From Zygnema cylindricum (taxonomy: Eukaryota; Streptophyta; Zygnematophyceae; Zygnematales; Zygnemataceae), in contig JBBHKE010000186.1 of the NCBI GenBank assembly GCA_037447655.1, positions 33,166-97,165 on the forward strand: 64,000 nt of DNA. Reading direction: 5' to 3'. A program made the translations under genes and the position numbers. Below, one piece after another: positions 21,401-33,800 of this stretch (its first letter is position 1; every line of letters starts with the position of its first letter). The notes under the pieces are model-generated. The model was not told where the DNA came from, did not search any database, and saw nothing but the letters and a program-made list of their open reading frames with translations.

Positions 21401-22917
21401 CATTTTTCACTTTCTTCGTACGGTTGTAACTAAAGCGGTACGGCGCTAAGTTTTTGAGGAAAACGACAGAAAAAAAACCTTTACTTTGGCATATGGGGAC
21501 ACGGCCTTAGTCTTCCCTGGTCAAAAACGTTTTTTACGTTATTTTCTTGTTTTATTCTGGTCATGGACATATTTTCTTGAGTCTTTTTTATTCAGAAAAA
21601 TCTCGTTTTTGTGTTTTTTTTCGGCAAGGAAAATCTTTTTTTCAGTGTTTTCTGCTTAAAGAAATTGTTTTTATGACACATTTGCCAGTTCTTTCTTCTG
21701 TATTGTAGGTTCACTTGAAAGTTCTTTTGGGGTCTTTTTATAGTTTTTTTAAGGGATTTCTTGTTGTTAGTAAAAACTGTATTTTTTTTTTTCTTCTCTT
21801 TTCGGTTATAAAGATTCATGTGCAAAATTTATCAAAGTAGCATTCTTCACCGGAAAAAAACAGGGAAGGCTCATAAAAAACTGATAAAAAATCCTTAAAT
21901 TTTTTGTGAATGTTCTTTTAATATCATTCTTTCATAATTATCAATGCTTTCTGATGATTTCGGATGATTTTTGAAAAAAAAAAAAACTATGACTCATTAG
22001 GGGTTTTTACAATTTCCGATAACAATTCTGAAACTTTTTGACATTTTCTGACACTTTTTTGTTTTCACAATTTGCAATGTGTTGAATCAAAAACAAAAAA
22101 AGGATCGAAAATCGTTCAAAGAAATTTGCCATTCAAATTCGACAAGCGGATGGGGAATACGCTCCATGGACCACTTTAACTCCACTCTCTACCTCCCCTT
22201 TTGCTTGGGAAGATCTCCTCGGTCTCGAAATTCTTGAAATTCGACCACAATTCGAAAATCTTTCAAATGGAAAAAAATATTCTATTCAAAATCCCGGTCC
22301 GAGATCTCCGATCTGGTTAAAAAACGTGAAAAATACAAGAAAAAACCCTGTTTTGGCGAATGAAAACCACATGTCTTCCGATGCTACGGTGATGTCACAA
22401 AAAGCTTATGTAAACGGAGATAGAGGGAGCGAAGCAGAGCTGAGGAGGGAGGGAGAGAGGGAGGCAGGGGAAGAGATAGTGGGAGAGAGGGATGGAAAAA
22501 GAGAGTGGGAGAGAGAGCGAGAAAGTGTGGGAGAGGGAGAGGAGGGTCTCTCTGTGACTGTATTGACAGTGGAAAAAGTTAAGGTTGTGGTGGTAAATGA
22601 CATAAAAAAAAATAAAAAGGACAATAAAAAAAAGGATGGTCAAAAATCAGGGGAAGAAGGAGAGAAAAGTGAGACCCAGGAGAAAATGAAGGCGATCTGT
22701 CAACCTTTGGGAGGAAGGTGTTTACAAATTGAAGAAGCAGGAGAGGGCGAAGAAAAAGAGAAAAAAATGTTAAATTCGAAAGCTATTTCCGAATATTCGA
22801 TCGATTTGATGAGTTTGGGAATTTCCGTAATCGATCAAACTCCTCAAGAGCTTTTGTACTTTTATGTGGAAGGGCTTTGGCTTTCGTACTCGGGATCTTC
22901 AGAAACAAGCAGGTGGG

Positions 22918-22960
<43 letters not shown>

Positions 22961-24729
22961 CCCCCCTCTCTCCCTCTCTCCCTCTCTCTCCCCTCTCCCC
23001 CTCTCCCCCTCTCCCCCTCTCCCCCTCTCCCCCCTCTCCCCCTCTCCCCCTCTCCCCTCTCCCCCTCTCCCCCCTCTCCCCCTCTCCCCCTCTCCCCCCT
23101 CTCCCCCTCTTGTTAAAATTATTCCTTTTTAAGAATCTTCAGGCTAGCTCTACTTTTAGTACTAATGCAAACTGGTATTCCAGTTTACGTTATTTAGCTA
23201 GTTCTAGCATTCTAGCCTATGATATCCACCTTAGTTCAGTTTTTCAGTTTTCAGTTTTCTGTTTTCCTTTTGCTTTAGTTTCAGTTTTCTGTTTTCTGCT
23301 CCTGGCGCTTCTTAGAAGCGCACACTGTAGCTTCTGTAGCTTCTGACACTAGATCTGATCCTAGCCCCTCACTGACAACTAAGGATCTCAATATTTTTGC
23401 CTTTTCGGCAAAAGGGCCAAGTGACCTTTCAGAGTCACATAAGCTCAATAGACCTTGAAAAGTCACATCGTGACTTTCCCTATTCTACTTAAACGACTGC
23501 CTTGTACTTTCGAAATTGCCAAGAAATACAATTTGTCTTTCTTTACCTTTTTGTCCTTTCTGTATTTACTTCCGTCCTACTTTATCTGCTGCTATGTCAT
23601 CTACTGCCATATCTCTCCCCCTCTCCCCCTCTCCCCCTCTCCCCCTCTCCCCCTCTCCCCCTCTCCCCCTCTCCCCCTCTCCCCCTCTCCCCCTCTCCCC
23701 CTCTCCCCCTCTCCCCCTCTCCCCCCTCTCCCCCTCTCCCCCTGTCCCCCTCTCCCCCTCTCCCCCTCTCCCCCTCTCCCCCTCTCCCCCTCCCCCTCTC
23801 CCCTCCCCCCCTCCCCCCCTCCCCCCTCCCCCCCTCTCCCCCTCTCCCCCTCCCCCCCTCCCCCCCCTCTCCCCCTCTCCCCCTCTCCCCCTCCCTCCCT
23901 CCTTCCCTCCCTCCCTCCTTCCCTCCCTCCTGAAACCGAAACCAAAACTGAAGGAAAACTGATTTCCCCGACTTCGCATGTGCCTTTACAGTATTGACTT
24001 TGTTTTACGGAAACTGCAAGTTGATAATCAGTTACCGTTATCTCCGATGCCTGTCCTTTTGGCTCTGGAAACACCGCACGGATTTAAAGATTCCGTTTTG
24101 GAAATAGCGTTGACTTTTAACAATTTTGCGGAAAATGGGGTAGTGGAATATTCTCGATTGAAAGTTTCGGTGAGTTAAATGAAATTTCCAGTTTCTCGAA
24201 TGAAATTTTGCTTGAATAATTTCTTCCAAAAAAAAAGTTACAATCTTTTCTTTTTAATTTTTTTCCTCAAATGTTTTATTCCTGTGGGAGATTCAAATGA
24301 GTACGTTGTTTGTGTAAGGTAGTTGTTTTGTTTATTTTTCGCAGTGTTTTAGTTTTTTGAAAGTTTTTTATATGTGTTTTTGGCGTTTGTAGGGCTTTAA
24401 TGTTTATATTGTTGTTAATGTTTTTAATGTTCCTAATGTTTCTAGTGGTTTTAATCTTATTTTTTTTCCCATCATTAATTATCTGATCATGATTTTTTAT
24501 TGTTTTTTCTTTTAGGTGATCGATGTTCCCTGGCAAATTAATATTCATGAGCCGATAATTTGGCGTCTAATGGGGCTTTATAATTCCCTCCATTGGAATC
24601 GGTTGGACGTCGGAAGAGAAACAGATGTGGTAGAAATGGATCCAGAAGTTAAGATCGAGTACGTTTTTGTTCTTTTCTTTTTCCTGTTTTTTTTTCAAAT
24701 ATATAAGTGGTGGAAATGGATCCGTAAGC

Positions 24730-24813
<84 letters not shown>

Positions 24814-27800
24814 TTGGTTTTTTTTTTTTTTTTTTTTTTTTTTCATTTTTTATTTTTATTTTTTTTTTTTTTTTTTTTTTTTTCTGATCATGAAGTTTTA
24901 GAAGTGGATTCGGATGTTTAAATTGAGTGTTTTTTTTTGTCTTTTTTTTTTAGCATGAAGTGGTGGGTTTTTTTTTTTTGGTTTTTGCAGAGATATGGAC
25001 ATTTCTGGGGCAAAACTGAAACTGACCATGGAGACGGAGCCGGTTTCGAGACCGAGGGGACTTTTAAGAGGGTGGGAAGCTTTGATCATTTTTGTGGGAA
25101 ATACAAAAAGCATGCCAGTAAGTTTTCCTTTTTTATTTTTTTTGTTTTAACTATTTTTTTTTTTTTTTTGCGCTGTCGGATTCTTGCAGAATTTGGAATT
25201 TTTTTCTGGATTTTTTATGTAAACAACTTTACAAAACTATATCGAATTTCTGTCTAATTTTTACGCAAATATTTTACACACAGTCTATGTAAACCATGTC
25301 GATTCTCTATCCGTTTTCTTTGCGTTTTTTATCCAATTTTTGCAATTTTTATGTGGATTTTTTGCAATTTTTTTGCAGATTTCTTTTCATCGAGTTTCCG
25401 AAAGTCGCGGTTTTAATCGCCGCAGTCAAATATTGCCAGCTGTCATAAAACGAGTGACTCGTGATCTTATTCAACAGCCGTTGGGTCTTCTCTCCGGAGT
25501 CCATTATTTGGGAGTCACAAGTTCCTTCCTATCGGCTCTCAGCAAAGGAGCGGCTGAGCTGGCGATGGACGAAAATTATATGCTTTTACGTTCTAAATGG
25601 GTATGTGCAAAAATGTCAAGAAGTAAATAAAAAAACGCTAAAAACGACAAAAAAAGGTTGAAAAACGCTAAAGAAAATGTGGAGAAACCCCTCCATTTTC
25701 TTTCACTTCTTGTTCTCTTTTTTCTTCTCCTTCCTCACCTTTTTTATTTTTTATTTTTCTTTTTTTTTGTCTTTTCAGGGATTAAACAGAGTTGACAGTT
25801 TTACGCAAGGAATCCTCCACGGTACGGAAGCCATGGCTCGAGGCTTTTTTTTCGGCCTCTCTGGTACAATTGTACGACCAATCAGAGCCTTTCAAAAAGA
25901 AGGAGATTTAATCGAGGTCGGAAAAGGGGTCGGAAAAGGGGTAATTGGTCTCGTCTCCGAACCTGTTAGTGGGATTCTCGATTTTCTTTCTTCGACGGTC
26001 GAAGGTTTCGATTCGTTTGTTTCGAAAGCGAAACGAATCATTATTTCGGAACCGGTTTTTTGTCCTATTCGACTTCCTCGGGCGATCGGAGGAGACGGGA
26101 TTTTGACGGTATACGACGAAGAAAGAGCAAAAGGACAGGTAAAATTAGACTGTTTTATGGGTTTTTTATGGTTTTTATCAAATGAGAAGACATGACAGCA
26201 GAGTGGAAAGATAGATAGTCTGAAAGGATTTTTTTGAATTGATAAAAATGAAAAGACAAAACAGAGTTTAAATAGAAAACAGAAAAAATATCCTGAGAGT
26301 GACCTCTTGAAAACTAAAGGAACTTTCCTAACCTGAAAGGTCACTTGACCCTCACCCAAAAAGGTCAAGATTTACAAACAGATCTTTGGCCAGATTGTAA
26401 TCATACCTAAGGTAAGTGGAATAAAACAGACTGAAAGGAAAAACAAACTGATATACTGAAATCCTAGGTACTAAAACAGGCTACTTAATTTTAAATTTCT
26501 GTATTCTAAATCACAACTAAATTTCTAACCCGAGATAACCACTATCAAGCCTAATCTTCCAACACCCCCCCTCTTTGTTACAAGTAAAGGTTTCAATGGA
26601 GTTCAAAATGAGGTTGTAGAGAGCCTTGGTAAGAAAGTTTGCCATTTGAAAAGAAGTCTGCCAATATAAATTGGAGTGATATAAATCATGAATGTTTCCG
26701 TGGATAGGCCTTTTGGAGTTGCTAATGGCTTCAAGTGGGGTGGATACAAGGGGTGCTATTCCATGGAAAACCTGTCTAAAACCTTAAAGATGTTCTTAGG
26801 AGACATACGGTGCTTTTGCTGGCTGATCGCGGTTGACTAGGCTTCCGGAGCAGTATCCTAACTCTCCAAAGTCTGTCATCGCAAAATGGGAATTGAGCAT
26901 GGTTTTGACCTGAAGGATTTTAGAGATCAGAAAACTAGATAAAAAGAGATCATCTACATAAATGATGATAGAGATTGAAAACTAGATAAAAAGAGATCAT
27001 CTACATAAATGATGATAGACATTGAAAAACCAGATAAAAAGAGATCATCTACATAAATGATGATAGAGATTGAAAAACTAGATAAGAAGAGATCATCTAC
27101 ATAAATGATGATTATGACCAAAGTGTCGATTTTATCTCTTATAAATACTCCAAAATCTGTGGCGCATTTGAAGAAGCCCTAGCTGAGGAGAATGGCTCCG
27201 AGATGTCGGCTCCAAAATTGTGGAGCTTGCTTGAAGCCGTATATGGACTTGAGGAGGCAACAGACAAGGTGCTCCTTGCTCCGGAAATGTAGCCTTCCGG
27301 CTGGCTAACGAAGATTTCTCCTTTGAGGGCGCCATAGAGGAAATCTGTTTGCACGTCTATTTGATGGACATGCCAATCTTGGGATGTAGCAACAGAGAGG
27401 AGTATGCGGATGGAGGCAAATTTTGCAATATGTGCGTATGTTTCGGTGAAGTCCCGGCCTTCAATTTTGATTAAACCTTTGCAACAAAGCGAGCTTTAAA
27501 CCGACGAGGGAGCCATCGTCCTTTGTTTTTATGCGAATGACCCATTTTGATCCTATTACTTTGCGATCGTGAGGGGGTAAGTGTCCAGGAGCGATTCCGT
27601 GGTAAAGAGTCAAATTCGGCATCTCTAGGTTGCGGGCAGAGAAGGATAAAGGAATGTCGGATGTGGCGATGTGGCAAGGGGCTTCAGTTTGTCGAGATTT
27701 GATCCGAGCACTCCTACGGATGGTAGGGGGCTGGATTGGTGATGTGACTGTTGAAAGGGCAGGTGCAATGACGTAGGGAGGGTCAGCCAAAATAATAAGA

Positions 27801-30800
27801 GAAAGGGAGTAAGGATTGAAGGTGGTCCTTGGAAAAAAATGGGGACCAGATTGGAAAGAGGGAGTGCGAAGAGGGGACGAAGGATAGGGAGAAGTAGAAG
27901 AGACATTAATCTCGTTAGTTTAATGAGGAGGGCCGTTTCATCAAATGTGACGTCACGGCTCAGAATTACATAGCGTTTGTTGATTAATCAAACTTAGTAA
28001 GCTTTGGGTTGGATGGAGTATCCTGCCAAGAATCCGAGTTTGGCACGACTGCTCCATTTGTTCGTCGGCGTAAGATCCTCTGTCGAGGCAACGCAGCCGA
28101 ATGTTCAGAGATGGGTAATATCAGGTTTCTTGGTTGTCCAAGCCTCGTGAGGAGTTAGGTCTAGAAGGGATTGCATAGGATATAGATTCCGGAGATAGTT
28201 GGCTGTTTGTGACCGCTTCTCCCCAAAAAATAGGTGGGACGGTTGCGAAGTGTAACTTGGATCAAACCATGTTGGCAACTGAGACATCGCTTGTTGGGGG
28301 GTGTGAGTAGTTGTAGTTTAATGGGTGATGCCGTGAAGGGAAAAAAACGAGGCGAAGTCATTGGAGGAAAATTCGCCGCTTTTGTCAATCCATAAGGTTT
28401 TAATGCGGCAGGTAAGGAGATTTTCAACTTTGGATTTGAATTGTTGAAATATGGTGAAGGCGTCGAATTTTCGACATGTGAGGTACAAGTGGCAGTAGCG
28501 AGTGGCGTCAACGATAAATGTGACGAAGTACGTGTCATTGTGACTTTGTAAGGACATTGGTCCACATAAGTCAGAGTGGACCAAGGAAAGTGGTCCGTTG
28601 GATTGAGTGGTACTGGAAGGAAAAAACGGCCGAGTAGATTTTCCTTCGATGTAGGACGCCCGAGTAGACTTTCCTTTGATGCACCCAGTACAAATGGGAA
28701 TTTTCGTTCGGGAGGGAATCTATTCTCGTAAAAGACCTTTGGTTAATTGGTGAAGGTTGGTACTAGAAAGATGGTCGTACCGAAGGCGCCATTTGAATAG
28801 GGTTTGTATGTGGGGAAGTGATGGCAATGTTGGCGGATCTAAGAGGGGAAAAGGAGGAAAGAATATAGATGTCTCTGTTTTTGGCGCCCAGTTTGACTAG
28901 AGTTTTCTAACGGGAGTTGTGTCAGATAAAAAGGTAGGAAAACACGTCCGTGGCCCCTTGCTGTAAGGCCGCGCCAACAAAAAATATATTCGTTAGGAGT
29001 TCAGGGATATAAAAGACGTTAGATCGGCCAAGAGTGATGGTTTGACCAAAATGTATTGCCGAATAGTATAGGGTTTGGTGGACATAGTGGGGCCGAGTGA
29101 GGAGAACAAATCAGAGCGAGAAGATAGATGGTGAGAGGTGCTTGAATCAACTATCCAGGTTACTTCAGTTATTGCACCAGGACGGCCTTGTCGTTCAAGT
29201 TTCCGTTTGAGAGCAGGCTAGGCCCCAATAACGTGGTCAACGTGGTCAATCTCGTGGCAGTGACGATAGGATGAAAATCTTGGGTGGCCGGTTGGATGGA
29301 TTATAGGCTGCCAGGGCAACACCAGGAACTGGAGGGAGACTTTGTTTAGTCTCCTCGTGTCTCTTTCTTACAGATGGCCGTAATAATATCTTCATCAGAC
29401 ACTGTAGAATTGATGCTCTTAAGTCATGCACCCAAAGAGATTCGGAGGGAAACTTCTGAGAAGAGATCAATTGCCGACGGAGTAGAAGTTTCTTGGATCA
29501 TGATCAGTTTTCGTACCCATTGGTTGCTGACGAAGTAGAAGTTTGTTGTGTTAGAAAAGTAGTCTTTGATAGAAGCTAATTTTCTGACGATGTTTTTAGA
29601 TGTCGAAATTCTGAACTCTGTTTTCTAGAATTACGATATTCAGAATTCTGTTGTCTGTGCAGTCTATCCTAGTATCTAGGATTTCTGTAATTCAGTCTTT
29701 CTATGTTCTGCAGTCAATAGATTTCTACGTGATAAGATTTTGGTCAAGATATGATTATAAATCTTGACCGTGGCTCTTGGCCGAAAGGTCAAGTGCCCCT
29801 TCAGATTAGGAAAGTACTTTTAGTTCTCGAGAGGTCACTCTCGAGATCCTTTCTCTATTTAGCTTGTTCTTTCCTTTTAAAACAGAACTTTTCTGTCCTC
29901 TTTCCTTCCACTCTATTTGTCACCATGACTTCGTCCATAATAGGTTATGGGCCTGGCAACGCCAATTCCGTTGCCAAGTGTAATGGAAAAGATTTTTACA
30001 GTTGGAAGTATCAAATTGAGCATCTTTTTCGTCATGAAAAACTTTGGTCAATCATTAGCGGTAGTGAACCCGAACCGACTGAAGCTGCCGCCAAAACAAT
30101 CTGGCTCGCTAAAAACGACGAAGCCCACTCTCGGCTCGTCCTCTCTCTTGAGCCCTCCCAAATTGACTTTATTCGCGATGCAGTCTCTGCTCACAATGCG
30201 TGGTTATTATTGACCTTCGCATATGAGAATCAGTCTTGGTCGAACAAACTCTTCCTCAAGCGGCAGCTCAACACTTATCGAAAACTGCCTACTGATTCCA
30301 TTCAAACTTATGTCCAGCATCTCAAGTCGCTCGCTGGACAACTCAAGAGTATCAAATCACCGATCTCTGACGACGAACTTATTTCGGCAATTTTGGGAGG
30401 CTTACCGGATCACTATTCCGCTCTCATTTCCTCGCTGGACAACTCTCCGATTCCCTTGACTATTCCGAGCTTGACAGCTCGCCTTGTCCACGAGGAGATG
30501 AAACAGTCATTTCAAAACAACTCAGGAGTCGCCCTGGCCAGTTTTTCACCCAATCCCAAGCCGTTAAAATCTTCCTCCACCGCCTGTCGCTATTGTCGAG
30601 CGTTGGATCACATCATCGATGTGTGCCCAGCACTGAAACGCAAACATGAACGACAAGGTGGATCAGGCCGTACGGGTGGACGTGGTCATACTGGAGGACG
30701 TGGATCATACCACGGTCAAGCCTCATCGGCTGAAAGTCTTGGTTCATTTGGAAATACGGAATTCTCTCCAACCAATCCTTTCGTGGTATCTCAACCATAT

Positions 30801-33800
30801 CCATACAGTCCCTCCTCCCCGCAAATTGCCGGATACGCTCCAATCTACTCTACACCTCCATCTGGCCACTCGACCATGCGCCATCCGACGGTGGACGTCG
30901 CTAATACACTGCCATCTATGACGCAATCCGATTATGGATTCGCGTTGTCTTCCACGGTATCACCAGCATCCATTCCAGAATCCACTTGGATCGTTGACTC
31001 GGGAGCTTCTCACCACTTGTCATCTCGCGCTGATTGGTTCTCGTCAATATCTCCACTCTCTCCGCCAATGCCAATCGTCCTTGGCAACAACGGTACTCTC
31101 ACGGCCACTCACATCGGCCGTACTGTCAATCCTTGCGACGCAAACCACAAAAATAACATCATTCTCTCAAACGTACTTTTTGTACCTGCTTTACGGAAGA
31201 ATCTATTTTCCGTCGGCGCGGCCTTGAAGCAAGGAGCGACGGCCGTCTTTTCCTCCAATAGCGTCATTTTCTTCTCTCCAACAAAAACTAAGGTTGGATT
31301 CGGCGTTAAAAAAGGCGATATCTACATACTATCGTCCTTTTCGCCCATTGGATCGGCCAACATGGCAATATCATCATCACATATTACCTTCTCCAAGTGG
31401 CACCTTCGATTCGGCCACCTATCCGGCTCCAGTCTTCATACTTTAACCAAAGGTCTTGTAACAGGACTGGAACCTATTTAACAAAAATTACCCTTCTGCT
31501 CCGGTTGCGTTGAAGGAAAATTCCCTCGACCGTCGTTTCCTTCAAGTACGACCAAATCCAACGGACCACTTGAACTGATCCATTCTGACCTGTGTGGCCT
31601 GATGTCGGTCTCCAGCCATAATGGCTCTCAATACTTCGTCACTTTTATAGATGACGCAACCCTGTCACATCTATTTGATTCGTCGAAAATCTGACACCTT
31701 TGCTACTTTTCAACAGTTTAAAGCAAAGGTTGAAAATTTTCACGATTCCCGGATCAAAACTCTCCGAACGGACAACGGAGGAGAGTTCTGCTCAGCAGAA
31801 TTCGCCGCTTTTCTGGCCGTACATGGAATCTTCCACCAAACGACAACGCCAAATACACCACAACAAAACGGCGTCGCCGAACGGTACAACCGTACTGTTA
31901 TCAACATGGCTCGTTCCATGTTGCACTTCGCTGGACTCCCAACTATTTTCTGGGGAGAATCTGTGGGGAGAATCTGTGACTACAGACAACTATTTACGGA
32001 ATCTTTGTCCAACCTCCAGTCTTCCGAACCTCACACCTCACGAGGCTTGGACAGGAACCAAACCAAATGTTACCCATCTCCGTATATTCGATAGCATCGC
32101 TTGGGTCAAGGATCTTACACCAAGCGGCAAATGGAGTAGCCGCGCGAAACTCGGCTATTTGGTCGGCTATTCGACCGAATCTAAGGCGTACCGAATCTGG
32201 CTCATCCAAGAACGCCAAGTCAAACTTAGCCGTGACGTCACATTCGATGAAACTCCACTTCTCCACAAACTCCTTTACCCTTCCCCTCCCCCTCCTCCCT
32301 CTCTCACCAACATCTCCTCTCCGACATCAGCTCCCATCTCAGTCATTCCTCCCATAAATCTCTCCATTCCAACTGCCCCTTCCTCCAATCTAGACCTTCC
32401 CTCCTCTGCCCTTGCCCGAACCACCTCCACACCTTCCCTCTCATCACCTTGCTTACATCTCCAACGAACCCTCTCAGACCCCTACTCCCTCTCACCCATG
32501 AGTCTGTCTGCACCTCCTTACCTCATTCCGCGTGCACTTCCGGAGGCCCCTCTGCCCACTCCGACCCCTGTCCTTCGGAAAAGTGCCCGAATTGAAGCCC
32601 GCCGCACGGCCCATGGCGTCGCTAATGTTGGAGAATTGTCCACTTTGGACTCCACACGTGTGTATCGCGCTGTAAGCTGGTTCGCCAGTGCGCCGCTCAT
32701 AGCCGTATAAATTCGGTATTGGCGCTTGCGTACAGATCGGCCGGGTAGCTCAGTTGGTAGAGCTAGTGTACGGTTCACACAGGTCCCGGGTTCGAACCCC
32801 GGCTTGGCCATTTTCCAAAGTTAACACTTTGGCGCCCTAGCGATTAGTTGAATATCGCCGATTCTAACAGCTAACATCGCCGCTTTTGATGTTCCTTCTT
32901 CCTTCGCTGCTGCCATGCTAACGCCGCAGAATGGAAAACGGCCACGGATGCCGAATTCGCATCGCTCCAAAAAAATGGAACTCCTTACGAATCGCAAGGT
33001 CATCGGCTCCAAATGGGTGTTCAGAGTCAAAACCAAATCTGATGGCACTCTAGATCGGTTCAAAGCCAGATTTGTTGCTAAAGGCTTCCTTCAAAAGGAA
33101 GGCCTGGACTTCACCGAAACTTATGCACCTGTCGCCAAATTCGCCTCAATCCGCATCCTCCTCTCCCTCGCCGCCTCTCAAGACTGACACGTACACCAGA
33201 TGGACGTTCAGACGGCGTTCCTCTACGGTGCTCTCAAGGAAGAAATATTTGTCCGACAACCCGAAGGATATGTTACCCCAGGTACTGAGCACCTCGTCTG
33301 TCGCCTCCTCAAATCCCTTTACGGCTTGAAGCAAGCTCCACGCGTTTGGAGTGAGCACCTTGAAGCCATCCTCATCCGTGAGGGCTTTTGTAAACTTGCA
33401 GCCGACTTCGGAATCTTCTTCAAAGGTAAAAACGACTCCCTTATAATCATCATCATTTACGTCGATGATCTTGTCCTCTCTAGTCCCTCTTTGCCTGCCA
33501 TTCTGCAAGTAAAAGCCATGCTGAACTCGCATTTTTCCATGACAGATTTAGGGGAATTAGAGTATAGCCTTGGCATTTTAGTCTCCCGTGACCGTCCAGC
33601 CAAAACCCTCTACCTCTCTCAGGAAAAGTATACCTCAGAAGTCCTAGAGAGGTTCTCCATGTCCCAGTGCTCTCCCGTCTCCACTCCACTAGATGCCAAC
33701 ATCAAACTCATTTCAAACTCCGGTGGGCCTGTCCACGGAGATATTCATGACTTATATAGATCCATTGTCGGCAGTCTCATGTATGCAATGACTGGCACTC

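Noticed and set aside
23612-23933. CRISPR-like array
   Set aside because: Units are contiguous 8-mers without spacers in a eukaryotic intron.
23455-24074. Pro/Ser/Leu and Gly/Glu/Arg frames over 130-180 residues
   Set aside because: The 8-bp satellite CTCTCCCC stays open in several frames; repetitive translation only.
30613-31227. Several 60-97-residue frames on both strands
   Set aside because: Shadows of the C3 gag-protease frame.
32518-32811. Minus-strand frame with a GFEPGT...LPTELPGR peptide
   Set aside because: This is the well-known spurious translation of a tRNA gene on its antisense strand.
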